From positions 72,435,604-72,499,603 of the forward strand of contig CM037587.1 in the NCBI GenBank assembly GCA_021018995.1: 64,000 nucleotides of DNA, written 5' to 3'. The notes beneath the pieces were generated by a model. The model was given only the letters and a program-made list of their open reading frames with translations, searched no databases and had not been told where the DNA came from. This DNA comes from Chloranthus sessilifolius. Its lineage: Eukaryota; Streptophyta; Magnoliopsida; Chloranthales; Chloranthaceae. Below are positions 33,025 to 45,256 of this stretch, one piece after another. Positions within the stretch are counted from its first letter, which is position 1; each line of letters begins with the position of its first letter. The position numbers and the translations under genes were made by a program.

Positions 33025-34201
33025 TGTTGGTACGTGCTTTTCTGAGTTCCTTTCGGTCTCTAGAATAAGTGGCCGAATTCGATCCAAGTGGACTCTAGCT
33101 AGAGATGGGGTAATATAAACTAAAAAATATTAAATTGCTGAAAAGAAAAGGCAAATCTTAAATGAAGAATACCTATGTTGATGTGATCGTCAGCTGAAAA
33201 TATTTATCGATACTGCAACACATCATTGATCACGCTTTGCGGGACGCAGGTTGACTCCTTTACTGAACGTTGGCCGGCCAACTTCAGCAGCTTTGGGTTA
33301 CGTAAAATCTAACTAGCATGGTTTCCTAATCTATCTAAAAAATGGGAGGGGTGGCCCACTATGCTAAGGAGGATTGGCCTCGTTCCCGGGTACCCTCTGT
33401 AACCTCCCAAGGGCAAATCGGGTGGCAAAGGCTTAAAATCATAAGGGGTTAGTGGTCTAAGGGATCTAAGGCTAAGGGGCGCTTCTCCCTTTGCACTCTT
33501 TCTAGAACCGAGACCAGTTGGGCAAATGCCGCTGACTCAACTACCTGAGGTTTCTTAAGAAGAGTCTGCAATTCTAGAAGTCTAGAGGGCAGCTCAACCA
33601 CTTTCATTGGGAACCTCAGGGAGAACCTCAAAATTTCTAAAAGAAGAAGCTAAAAAATGTAGAAGAGAGAAAATTATTGAATTGATGTGTTTTGGTCGCT
33701 GGATAGGGGGTCTTTTTATAGGTGACGGGCTAATTCCATGCATGGGAGAATGTGTGAAATTGATGAATTCCGTGCATATGGGGATGAGCTTAATTGAATT
33801 CCGCGTAATGGTGTCTGCAATTAATTCACTTTGAGTCGGTCACTGACTCAGGAGTGACCAGCTGAGCAGGTTTCCTAGTTCCAGTAATCTTCAAAACTAT
33901 TTTCGCGCATGTGTGTATGCGTGGATCCAATTCCTCGCAGGGGGATTTGCACGAGATCGCGGGGTTCGAGCGGTCAGGGGAATATATTGCCAAGGTTCTT
34001 GCTTGACCTTTGACCTTCGGTCAACAGGGCTTGGGCTTAACTATATATTATTATTATGGTGCATAATTCTTGAATTATGAGGTTTTCAGGCTTTTAGGAC
34101 TTTTAGAGAGGATTGGTTCCTTTCCAAAAGTCATGGGCAAGGTCAAGGGTTGACCGAATGGGTTTATATACTCGGAGAGGGAAAAAAATGGGGTGTCTAC
34201 A
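33025..34201 (-). mobile_element. Element C 3' LTR (Tat/Ogre-like)
   Basis: Begins TGTAGACACCCCATTT at 34201 on the minus strand, the Tat LTR signature, and ends with CA at about 33025. A TATA-like ATAAAAAGACCC lies near 33718. In U3, CCATGCATGG and related ATTCCGTGCATATGG words occur between 33730 and 33815, and CGCATGTGTGTATGCG at about 33905. The left boundary is approximate. Confidence 0.6.
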
Positions 34202-35390
34202 TGATCATCTTTTTGAGATGTGGTGCAAGCAAAATATGGACACAAAAATAGGAAAAGGAAATTTATTATCTTATATAAGTATCTTCTTCTCTTTTTTTGA
34301 TGTCTCAACAGCGAGACGAGGTGATGGGTCCCATTTTAAGCATAGTCAAACCCGTTCATGTGGTCAGACTTGAGTGAGGTTCAGAGTCTTTACCAAGGTC
34401 GAAACGTCCATCCCTTTAGATTGAATTAACCTTTTATCCCTATCTCGGGCCACGCGATTGACAGTGTGGTCTAAAGATCTACCTGATCAAGACCTGATTT
34501 GAATTTACATGAGTGGCCCGATTGGCGACCAGATAACCCAGAAATGTAACCAAGGGAGTAACTAATTTTCTCTTCTTTCTTTTTTCCTTTTTCTTTTAAC
34601 CTTTTTGCTCACAACGCCTAAGATGGGTTTCCACCATGCCCGTTATCGCCCTCGCTCTCTTTTTTTTACCTATAGCGCCCTTTCAGGTTTCCACTACGTC
34701 TGTGGGTATGCATTTTTACCTCAAGTACCTTTTCAGGCTTTCACCTGGCCCGCACAAGCTCGCTGATTTTACCCGTAGCGCCCTTTCGAGTTTTCACTAC
34801 ATCCATCCTTCTTTGTGCTTGTATTTTTTTTCTTTTCTTTTTCTTTTTTTCAAATGTCATAACATAAATGTCGATTCTGTCGTAGCCGGATGGATGGAGT
34901 TCTTTTGTTGTCTCTCAGCTTGGTTCATGCTGACTCAATGGATATTGTGACAGCCTGTGGACCTTGAAGAGGGATTTCTTCAAGGATGTATCGTGGCCAT
35001 GGGATAGGTTAGAAATTTTAAAGATATTCTTAGTTTTAAAGGTTTTTCTTGATAGGGTTCCAGTTGTCATAATACACTTCTTCCTTTGGAGATTTTTACT
35101 GTACATGCCCCATGATTTTTCTATCTCTTTTCTTTTATATTTTTTTATTCTTTTTTGCTTATCCTCTTTTAGGATTTTACTTTTATGATTTTTTTAAATT
35201 TTGATGGTAACTGTTTTTTTTTTTTTTTTTTGGTATATACACTTTTTCTTTCTTCTTTTTTTGGGGAGGGGTTACGAAAGAAAGGTTAGAAGCTCAAGTT
35301 GGGTAGCAAAGGGTATGAACATTCAGGGATGCTTTTTGGCTACTTGGCTTTAAAATGATGGCCTCTTTTATGGGATCCTTAAGCAGTCAC
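34202..35390 (-). other. Element C 3' non-coding region
   Basis: Between integrase and LTR. Includes a loose tandem repeat at about 34610-34810 with units GCGCCCTTTCAGGTTTCCAC / TACCTTTTCAGGCTTTCACC / GCGCCCTTTCGAGTTTTCAC, a kind of repeat I associate with Tat-type 3' regions, and long T-rich tracts (34815-34860, 35100-35260). No gene seen. Confidence 0.55.
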
Positions 35391-36597
35391 GTATCTATCT
35401 TATCAATACTTACCTTGCCACGGGAGACTAGGAGTGGAATTGTCGTATGTATCCAACTTGATAGGCTCAGGGAAATGATCTCCATCCATGGTGGCGAGAC
35501 GAAGTGTGTACCCTTGGAGTACTTCTCTGATGACAAAAGGCCCTTCCTAGTTGGGCTTGAATTTTCCTCTCGGATTGGCATAGAGAGATGGAAAGATCTT
35601 CTTGAGTACAGTGTCACCCACCTTTAAATCTCGAATGCGAACACGCTTATTGTAAGCATGTGTGATTCTTCCTTGGTAGACCTGGGTGTGACACAAGGCT
35701 AGGAGCCTTTTCTCATCAAGGAGGTTCAGCTATTCGAAACGGGATCTTTTTCTTTTGATTTTTGGCAGATCGGTCTCAATGAGGATATGGAGGGAGGGTA
35801 TTTCGACCTCCACAGGTAGCACAACTTCAATTCCATACACAAGAGAAAACAGTGTTGCACTTGTAGCGATACAAATTGACGTTCGATAAGCCCAGAGTGC
35901 AAAGGGTAACTTTTAACTCCAGTCTCGGTATGTGATGACCATCTTTTAAATGATGTGAACATCTATCTTGCTGGCCAGCTTCTACGGCTCTGTTGGTTTG
36001 TAGCCAATATGGTGACGAGCGGTGATGATTGATCTTGTACTGCTCATAGAAGGCTCTAATGTGCTTGTTCTCGAAGTTGGTGTCGTTATCTGCGATGATA
36101 TCCTTGGGCATATTGAATCGACAAACAATGTTGTTCTTGATAAATTTCTCAATGTGATTGGCCATGATGTTCGTATAGGACGCTGCCTCTACCCATTTGG
36201 TGAAGTACTCGATGGCGACGAGGATAAACTGATGCACGTTGGATGCCTTTGGATTGACCTTTCCGAAGACGTCGAGGCCCTATGTGGTAAATGACCATTG
36301 AGTGGTCATGTTGTGTAGACCTATAGTAGGGACATGTATCAAACTGGAGTGTTCTTGGCATTTATAGCACTTCTGAATGTGTTTGTAACAGTCAGTTTCC
36401 GTGGCAGTCTAGAAATATCCTTGTCGTAGGATCTTCTTGGCGAGCATGTGCCCATTAACGTGAGCCCCGTATACTCTTTCGTGAATCTCTTTCATGATGT
36501 TGGCTACCTCGCTTTCAGTTAGACATCTGAGCAAGATATTGTTATATGACCATTTGTAGAGGCATTCGCCATAGACGATATAGTTCGCAGCTGAACA
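35391..36597 (-). pseudogene. Element C integrase
   Basis: Minus strand. The zinc-binding part reads EIHERVYGAHVNGHMLAKKI then CYKHIQKCYKCQEHS (about 36500-36350). The catalytic core shows the first Asp in GLDVFGKV (about 36280), the second Asp in IADNDTNF (about 36085; usually DNGT) and the Glu in NRAVEAGQQD (about 35990), so the D,D,E triad is present. Frameshifts near 35960 and 35730 break the C-terminal part (LVYGIEVVLPVEVEIPSLHI; RLLALCHTQVYQGRITHAYN). It would insert element DNA into chromosomes; this copy is non-functional. Confidence 0.8.
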
Positions 36598-37170
36598 TTA
36601 GATAGTCCGCATATCCGTCTTGGATGTGCCTTCAGGGAAAGCTCGAGTTTCGAGGAAATTCTTGATATCTGAGAACCATAGAGGCTCATCATCTAACTTT
36701 ACGAATTCCTCAAACTGAAGGCAGAAGGCGGGCTCATTTCTTTGTCTGATCATGATCAATTTTATTTCAACGCCATATGCAATTTCGACCATTGATGCTA
36801 ATGTTGCTAGTGCATCGACAAAGCGGTTTCTTGCTCGTGGGACATAGGAGAAGGTGACGTCATCGAAACAGGCAATTAAATCCTCAAGGTGCTCATGGTA
36901 TGGGATCAACTTCTCATCCTTCATCTTCCAGTCTCCATTTGTTTGGCATATGATTAGTTGTGAGTCGTTGAATACTATGAGGTGAGTTATGTTTAGATCA
37001 AGAGGTGCTTGGAGGCCAGCTATATAGGCTTCGTACTCGGCCATATTATTGGTGCAGGAAAAGTTGAGCTTGATGGAGACTGGTACCTTTTGGCGAGATC
37101 AGAATAGCGCCAACTCCTTGACCTTTGACATTTGATGCCCCGTCGAAGTGCATTACCTAGGATTCCTCTG
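36598..37170 (-). pseudogene. Element C second RNase H (archaeal type, Tat hallmark)
   Basis: Minus strand. VMHFDGASNVKGQGVGAIL (about 37150-37090) carries the first Asp; a frameshift follows. The frame from 37044 has MAEYEAYIAGLQAPLDL (catalytic Glu), VFNDSQLIICQTNGDW (Asp) and NRFVDALATLASM (last Asp). This is the extra RNase H found between RT-RNase H and integrase in Tat-lineage elements, which supports the lineage call. Confidence 0.8.
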
Positions 37171-38900
37171 TCTCCTTCGTGTCATCCTCTGTCATGAACA
37201 AGATGTCCTCATCAGGAAATTTAGTTCTTAGAGGCTCGTAATAAGGTAAGGGATTCTTGACAAGATGATCAACAATTGCTTGCCCTTTGATTGACTTCTG
37301 GGTGACATATGTGATGTCAAATTTTGATAGAAGAAGTTGTCAGGGTCCAGTTCGGCCCAAAAGAGCCAGCTTTTCAAATGAGTACTTCAACGGATTCATT
37401 TGTGATAGGAGGAGAACTACCTAAGAGAGAAAATAGTGATGAAGTCTTTGGGTAACCCATACGAGAGCCAGGCATGCTTTATCCAAATGAGAATAGCGTG
37501 TCTTGTAATCGGTAAACTTCTTGCTTAGGCAGTAAATGGCTTGCTCTCTTCTTCTAGTCTCATCGTGCTGCCCTAAGACAGATCCCATCAAGAATTCTGT
37601 TGCGGAGAGGTATATCAAGAGTGGTCTTTTAGGTGCCGGTGGTACCAAAATAGGAGGTTCGAGAAGGTAGCCTTTGATTTTATCGAATGCTGCTTGACAA
37701 TCCTTATTCCATTCGACGGGTGAGTCTTTCCTAAGTAGCTTGAAAATCGACATGCAGATAGGAGTCAACTATGCAATGAATTGACTAATGTACTGCCTCT
37801 GACCTCTATCACGGTAGATGGTAGAGGCATTTTGACGATGGCTTTCACCTTGATTGGGTCAACCTCGATGCCCCTTCTGCCGACAATGAAACCAAGTAGC
37901 TTTCCTAACATAGCACGGAATGCGCATTTCTTAGGGTTCAAATGCTACCTATATTTTCTCAGCCTCTCAAACAACTTTTGGAGGTCCACCAGATGATCAC
38001 CTCTCTCTTGTGACCTGGCTATCATGTCGTTGACATATATCTCAATTTCTCAATGCATCATATCGTGGAGCAGTGCCGTCATTGCTCTTTGATACATTTC
38101 CCCAATAATTTTCAATCTGAATAGCATGATTCAGTAGCAGAAAGTTCCCCATGGAGAGATGAACGCTGTCTTCTCTCGGTTCACTTCTACCATCTTGATC
38201 TGATGTATCCAGAGAATCCATTCATCAACGAGAGTATCCCTTGCCTTGCAGTGTTATCGACCAAGATGTCGATGTGTGGCAAAGAGAAGTCATCCTTTGG
38301 GCTCGCCTTATTGAGATTTCTAAAGTCAATGCACATGCGAACCTTTCCGTCTTTCTTTAGTACCGGGACGATATTGGCCAACCATTGCGGGTATTTGGAG
38401 ACCATGAGAAACCCCACCACGTCGTATTGCTTGGCGACTTCATCTTTCACCTTTAAAATCCATTCTGGTTAGAGACGTCTTAACTTCTGTTTGATTAGCT
38501 TAACGTCGGGATAAAGTGGCAGCTCATGCTCGACCAAATCGGTATCCAAACCAGGCATGTCCTTATATGACCATGTGAAGACGTCTTGGTATGATCGAAG
38601 GAAATCAGTCATGCTTTTTCTTTCCTTGGGAGAAAATGGCATTCTGATTTTAGTGATTCTAGGAATCTTCTCAGAACCCAGATTGACATCTTCAGTTTCT
38701 TCAACGATCGGGGTAGGGCCATGCTCAAAATCGGCATACCGTTCAAGGAGAACATTGGGAAGATTCTCGATTAAGTCATCTAGATACGTGACTCCTACCT
38801 CTTCTTGTATTTCTACAGGGAAGAGATTGACTTCACGTTGGACGGTTTCTTCTATTAGGACATCATTTTTCTTACTTTTTTTGAGAATTTTGAAAGGCAA
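37171..38900 (-). pseudogene. Element C reverse transcriptase and first RNase H
   Basis: Minus strand. The linker DVFTWSYKDMPGLDTDLVEH lies at about 38580. RT starts with VPVLKKDGKVRMCIDFRNLN (about 38370) and KASPKDDFSLPHIDILVD. A frameshift after NGFSGY (about 38195) leads to KMVEVNREKTAFISPWGTFC. The catalytic box is IEIYVNDMIARS (about 38035): YVND where YVDD is expected, so one metal-binding Asp is lost. RT thumb and the first RNase H continue at 37768-37421 (AAFDKIKGYLLEPPILVPPA; AIYCLSKKFTDYKTRYSHLD). Several stops. Dead copy. Confidence 0.85.
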
Positions 38901-39824
38901 TATTTTTAGATTCTTTTGGATTTTTTCTATTTTTTTATGGTTTTCCTTTTCTTCAAATATGGGTCCTTGGCAAGGTGGGTCTCTATGTACACATGGTATT
39001 GCCTGCCAAGGGCTAATCTCACTTTTTATAGGTTATTTTTTTGTAGAAGCTGGTGCCATATTTATGACCACTTGATGCTTTCAGAGTCAGGGGTACTGAT
39101 ACCCAATTCCTTACCTACGGTGCCACACCTTACCTGATCTAATAGAGGAAGTTGATTGAAATGGACTTTGAGAGTCAACCTCCATCATATTTATCGTTGG
39201 TTCGTCTAGGACCTGGTCCACAAACATTAACAAGGGTTGGTGGTGGTTTATGCCTAATGTTGGTATTGACGGGAGTACCTCCTCCTCAAAAAGGGATAGG
39301 GAGGCTAGGTCTATTTTCATATCGGGAGGGATGATTCGGGGATTGGTTAGGTGGACAGTGGCTACCGGTTTGTGTGGGTCAGCTGTGTTGTCCCATTCTG
39401 ATCAATTTTTTTAACCTCTGTTCTTACAAAGGTGCTTCAGATGGGATTCATCTTCCAAGTTAATCCCCTTGTCTTTGGCTGCAGCAATGGTTCGGGCCTT
39501 CTCGTTGGCCTCCTGGACCTCCTCTTCGGTAGGCTTATAGCCTAAGCCGAATATGATTTGATGTCCGCCCTTGGCCCTGATCGGGTATCTTCTTCCTTAC
39601 AGGCGAGGACCTAAACCCTTTCCTTTCTGGTAGCCCCATTTCAGGAGTATGGCAACTGCCACAGTCATTCTACCTTATGTACTCGAGGAGACTCTTTCGA
39701 GGGGTTTGGGTGCCACTGCTGCGCCATCATATTGAAAACTGTGAAGATCTGTGTCTTCAGCTAAGTGTGGCACATCCAATACCTTAAGGTTCTCGATGTT
39801 GTGTGTGACCTTTTCTCCTTCCTC

Positions 39825-40370
39825 CTATCCTTCACCTAGAATGGTGATGACCTTCTGATATGGTACAAATCTAAGATTTTGGTGCAAGGTTGAAGGTATT
39901 GCCCCGATTTTGTGCAACCATGGGCGTCCTAGCAAGAGATTGAAAGTGGATTTCATGTCCATAACTTGAAATGGGATGGAAGTCATTAGCCCAACGGTGA
40001 GCTCAATAACGACTTCTCCGATTATTTCTCTCTTTATGTTATCAAATCCTCTTGCGCTTGTTTTGGTTGGCCTGAATGTGGAGGGCTCAACCCCTATCTT
40101 AGTTATAGTTCTTAGGAGGCACACATTTAATTCTGATCCGTTGTCTATCAGTACTGATAGGATCACCAAGTCTCCTGCTTCTACTATGGTATTGAGGGAT
40201 TTGGAATGATTATTTTCCTCTTTCGGAAGATTGACGTCTGAAAATGAGATGACGTTAGTAGTCAATACATGCCCGATTATTTGCCCTACGTCATCTGGAG
40301 ACACTTTACTGGACACATGCACGTCTTTCAATGCTCCCATTAGAGCTTGGTAGTGGAGCAAAGACGTCAT
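39825..40370 (-). pseudogene. Element C protease
   Basis: 181 residues open on the minus strand. Aspartic protease of the Tat type: SVLIDNGSELNVC (about 40150) holds the active site, DNG in place of DTG or DSG. LLGRPWLHKIGAIPSTLHQN (about 39905) is the conserved end of the domain. It would cleave the gag-pol polyprotein; the active-site change suggests loss of function in this copy. Confidence 0.8.
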
Positions 40371-43300
40371 TAGTAGGCCCTAGATGGTGATGTGAGCTGG
40401 CATTTTTTTAAATTGTTCTTCAAATGCGTATTGCCAGCTCATTTTTTCAAATGGGTGCACTACTGGGGGTTTCTTTCTTTCTTCCGGTCGGGCGGGTACT
40501 AGTACCTCAAGTTGCTTGGAGATCCTCTCGGATCGTGTAATAAACTCAACCGCCCCCTCTCTGCTGCTGCTCGCATTGATGTCTGCCTAATTGTAATTGA
40601 GAATCTGGTGGGGGTCATAGGTCGACCCTGAGATCTGAAACGGTTAGACAAGGGTATCGGAGACTCCTAGATTGGTGGTACCAAATAACTGGATAAGACA
40701 TGATTAACTTTTGCTAGAGGTGGATAGGTTGGAGGAGAGTTAAAAGTGGGCCAAATGGGGTCTACGAGAATCGTGGATGACTGCATTGGTGCTGATGTGG
40801 CAGAGTGAAGCCAATGGTAGCTAATCGATGTCGAAGGGGATAATGGGGAAATACCGGGCATCAAGTAATTGGAGGGGGTTGGTGTTGTATATGGTTGATA
40901 TGGAGATAAGCTGGATTGAACATAATTGATGGGAGCTGGAATTGGGAAATATATCCTTAGATGTAAGGGCACTGCTTGGGGTGCTGGATTTGGGAAGTAA
41001 TCAGCCAAGTTTAAAGGCTTGATTACTTCTATGTTCCCATCCTCTTGATTTTCTTACCTTTGTGTAATGAAGTTTTTCCTGACACTAATATATTCTGAAG
41101 GATCAAACTCTTCCCAGTCTTCTTCTATCATGTTGATAGTGGGCCTTGGGCCTATTCCTCTAAGTGGATGTAGTGGCAACGGAACCTGATGGATGTTTGC
41201 ATGCTGGTTTGCCGGGGGAGGAGCTGGAGGAATATTTTTCTGGCTTTTATCAGATCCTGTATTGCATACTTCAAGGGAAAGCATTGGTCGGTCGGGTGAC
41301 CTGGCCCTTGATGGAAATTACAATGAGTATTGGGATCATAATTTCTTTGGATTGGGTTTGGCGGCGGGCATGGTTGGAAGGGCGTAACAAGACCTTTTTC
41401 AACCAACAACGGTAAAAGGATGTTCAAGGATTGCCCCAATGGCAAAAAAACTCAATTGAACAGGACCCTTCGTTGTTCTGGGGTCATCAGTGCCCCCTCC
41501 CAATTGCCTATTCTCTATGCTGGTTCGACTCATTCTGGGGCTGGTTGTGTTGCCATGAACTGGAATGGGGCTATACTGGTGCTGGGTTGTGCATTTATGA
41601 TTGTCTGCACATCTGCCTCAGTTCTTCTATCATTCCTCTGCTATATGAACTTGCGAACCCTACTGATTACGATTTTATTTAACCGCCCCTCTCTTATTAC
41701 ATCCTCGTAATGATTGACATTCCTTACAAAGTTAGCAAAGCTGGATTACTGCTGGTACACCAAGAAATCTGAAATGGCTAAAAGAGTACTTTTCGAGATC
41801 ATCTTGATTTGCTCATCGTCGGATATTCGATTTCTTACTTGGGCTGCCAAAGCTCTCCATCTCCCCAGGTAGTCGCTGAATGTTTCATCGGACTTCTGCT
41901 TTAATCGAGCTAGATCAAATTTTCAGGGTTGATGTCTATGTTGTAGACATATTATTCCTAGAATAGGTGAGTCCGATCTTTCCAAGTTTTAATCATAGAT
42001 GACTCAAGGAAAGTGAACCATCTCAAAGTTGGGCCTGTGAGGCTCTTCTGCAACACTTTAATGAGGAGTCATTCATCTCCGTCGTACTAGCACATATCCC
42101 TACAGTAAGACTTGAGGTGTGCAATAGGGTTACCCGTGCCATTATACTTATCAAATGTTGGCATCTTGAATTTTGGGGATAAAGGTGCCTCAGCAAATAA
42201 GCATAGGTCAGAAAAATCAATGGCATGGATTTCGACTCCACCCATCTTCATTAGCTATTTTTGGATCTTGTCCACTTCTTCTTTTAGCAGCTATGAATCT
42301 CTGGATGGTGGGGCTGGTCCCTCAACAGGTTGTCGCCATTCACTTTGGACTGCCTATGGGTTGGTTAATACGAGTTGTGAGGGGATGAAATTGGTAAATG
42401 CTCCTATGTAGGCTCCACTATTTCAGGATTCATCCTCCTCATATTTGTTACTTACATCAAAAATCGAGGGAGGAATGAGATTAATAGGATTTTAACAGAT
42501 TTGGGCAATTGCTTTGTGAGGCCATTGTGAGTGGGGGAAGACTTGCTGGGTGACTTGGGGGATAAATGGATGGGTAAACTGAGGGTTTTGGATAGGTGCC
42601 TAGTGAGGCCATTGTGCTTGGGGGGGATTTTGCTGATTGGGTTGGGAGGTAAGAGGATTGGTGAATTGGGGATGGTTGACAGTATGGGATGGATCCCCAT
42701 ATTGGGTTGGGTGAGAAAGATGTGGATAAATGGGGCTCATGCCGGTTTGAAGGATGAGATGAGAGGAGTTTATTGTTTGAAGGGGAATGGGGGTTTGTTC
42801 GGGGTGAATGTAAGTGGGAAATTGAGGAATTTGTGGAGGGTTTGAGAATGTGCCCTTGGGTTTAGGCCTTGATGGGCTTGGGATTGGGTATTAGGCCTTT
42901 GAGGCCCACCTGCATGGTCCCATGACTGATGTTGGGTGTTTTGAGTGGTATGGATTATGGATGGTTGGTTGGGATTTTGGATAAATGGGGTGTAAAGATT
43001 TTGGAAGGTTTGATGCGGATCGGGTATTTGGGGTGGATGAGGAAGGCTTTGAGAGGCCTTCCATGAGATGTAAGCCCTCATCATTTCCTCCATCATGACT
43101 ATGGGATCGGTCATGGGTGCGGATAGGGATGGTTCATTTGACGGGAGAGGTGTGTGGAGTGGTGGGAAAGCATGGTGGGATGTGGATGGAAAATTGGTCA
43201 TGGCTTGGGTGGATGTGGATGGAAAATTGGGCATGACCTGAGTAAATGAAGAGAAATTTGGCATGACCCAAGTGGATGAGGGAAAGTTGGGTGTATTTCG

Positions 43301-43900
43301 ATTAGAGGGAAGATGGGATATATGGCATGGTGGATGTGGGAAAATTGGGCATGGTGGATGTGGGAAAATTGGGCATGGTTTGAGAAAAAATGAGGTTATT
43401 TTGGGTGGAGGTATGTGGAAAATTAGGTGTATTTGAAGTGGAGGGATGTGAAAAATTGGGCATGACTCGGGTTGATGTGGGGGGTAAATGGGGTGAATTT
43501 TGAGTGGTGGTGGATGGAGGAAAATTAGGGTTATTTAGATTTGAGGGGAAATGGGGTGGATGTGGATGGATTTTGGGTAGATGTGGATGGAAAAATTGAT
43601 AAATTTTGAATGGGTGTGGATGGGAAAATGGGTGCACCGAATGGTTTGGTGACGTTGAATGGGGATTAGGTTGGGGGTCGGAGATAGGTATCTCCTCCAT
43701 ATGGGAATGTGTTGGAGAATGTGGTGGGGATGAATAGGGGTCAGCATAAGCCGGATCGACTGCCCAAGATATGGTTTGGCAGTGTGTCGGGTGAGGCCCG
43801 AACACTTTCTTCCTCCTTCCCCTATGGGCTTCCGAGATTTCGTTGAGCAGATCCACCAGAGCGGGATTTGTGAACCCGACTATTTATGTGTTTGTCAAGA
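40371..43900 (-). pseudogene. gag: Element C gag region, Pro-rich N-terminus
   Basis: Minus strand. The N-terminal part (from about 43900) starts NPALVDLLNEISEAHRGRR and is followed by a Pro/His/Asn-rich stretch with repeated MPNFP/PNFPSTS units (43500-42900). The gag core is KFDLARLKQKSDETFSDYLG then RWRALAAQVRNRI (about 41920-41830). A knuckle CNFHQGPGHPTDQC (about 41340) resembles Tat gag. PRPTINMIEEDWEEFDPSEY (about 41130) is a typical following segment. Many frame breaks. No 5' LTR or PBS was found to the right, so C is truncated there. Confidence 0.7.
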
Positions 43901-44819
43901 CGACACTTGGTATGCCGGATACTCCGTTTAACCTTCTCATGAATATTGATTATTGTCTCTTATGGAAGGACTATAGTGATTCACGTGTCAAGAGAGACGA
44001 GTTATTGAAAACTTTTGACTTGATATTATCTAATTATATTTATAAAGAGAATATCGAGTGGTGAGGGGATGATATGTACCCAATTCGTTACCAGTGGGAG
44101 GCCTTTTGCCATGGGGCTTGTGGTGGTGTGGTGCGATGGGACATTTGGGAGGTTGGGGTAGGTCGCAATGGGACATCGGTTGAGTCTTCCCTCTGTTCAA
44201 TATGCGAGGTCGCGCGATGGGACTAGGTAGTTATGCGATAGGACGACTAGGTTTATTTCTTTCTTTGGCAGATCTTAGGTTGTATGGTGGGATCTGATTG
44301 TAGTTGTGTTGTGACGAGACTTGTCTTTAGCATTACGATGCGGCAGAGTTTCGCTGATGGTGTGCTTACGGATGATGGGTGTATGCGAGGGGATGCAAAG
44401 TCGATTTCAAAAATATAAGAGGGTAGTTTTGGTCCCGTAGTAAAAAGTTTCGTGACCCCGCAAGTTACAACTTGGCAGAGTGGCTACGATCCGCTCCCTG
44501 CTAGCATCAACTTTGGTGTCTACATTTCTACCACGGAGTTCGGAGCGTACTTTTCCAAATAGGCTCCGCGACGAAGAGCCGCTCTCTAGGAGCGGAGAGC
44601 TGCTCTGCGCCACCAAAGAGCGTTTTAATACGCAACCTATATTCAAGGTGGAAATAATGCCCATAGTGGCGGTTTGCCATCTCGCGCGTCTACTATGTAT
44701 GAATGATGCAATTGGCGCTTTTAAGGCACACTTTGCATTTCGCATGTGTGCATTAGATGATTTCCTACCGTTAAGATCCGACTATTCATGAAAACGGTTT
44801 TGACATAATCAGTGGTGAC
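43901..44819. other. Non-coding stretch with short word repeats
   Basis: About six copies of a (T/G)GCGATGGGAC-like word lie between 44130 and 44345 (for example 44136, 44173, 44216, 44233). At 44574-44612 AGAGCCGCTCT, GGAGCGGAGAGC and GCTGCTCTGC overlap, an inverted GAGC/GCTC cluster. No gene seen. It could be a 5' LTR piece of element C, but no LTR border was found. Confidence 0.45.
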
Positions 44820-45256
44820 TGTTAAGTAACCAAAAGATGCAACTGTCCATGGTATATCGTTGAATCCTTATAATCGTTGATCGGATTGATCAGGACCCTT
44901 GATTTCAATGAACCGACAAACACAACCGCCCCTGAAAGGGTGTATAGAACATTATAAATAAGAGGCCAAAGGGGGGTTTTGGTACTTGAAAATCTCGAAA
45001 CCTATATATACGTCATTGAAATTCGTGTGCCTACTAGAGCGATTTTGTTTGTTCATTTCGTTGGATCACACATTGCAGTGCAATGTAGTGTGTGACAGAT
45101 CGGTGCATCATCGATGCTTCATTGTATCCTGAAGGCAAATTTGCCGCTATCTCATTCCATATTGAGGGCAAATATTGTCTTAAAAACAGTGATCTAATCG
45201 AGGCATGAAGCCAATTTTTTATCTATTTCCATCATTTTTTGGGTAACCTACTAACA
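44820..45256 (+). mobile_element. Copia-type LTR (same family as element F LTR)
   Basis: 437 bp from TGTTAAGTAACC to ACCTACTAACA, with TATAAATA at 44953. Matches 15138-15555 over its whole length. What follows is not gag but the non-coding unit copy 2. Confidence 0.75.

Noticed and set aside
38557-39137. Long plus-strand frames across the RT linker of element C
   Set aside because: Antisense shadows of the minus-strand pol.
41164-42845. Plus-strand frames of 80-104 residues
   Set aside because: Antisense shadows of the Pro-rich gag region.
43843-44064. Plus-strand 73-residue frame
   Set aside because: Partly antisense to the gag N-terminus; no recognised domain.
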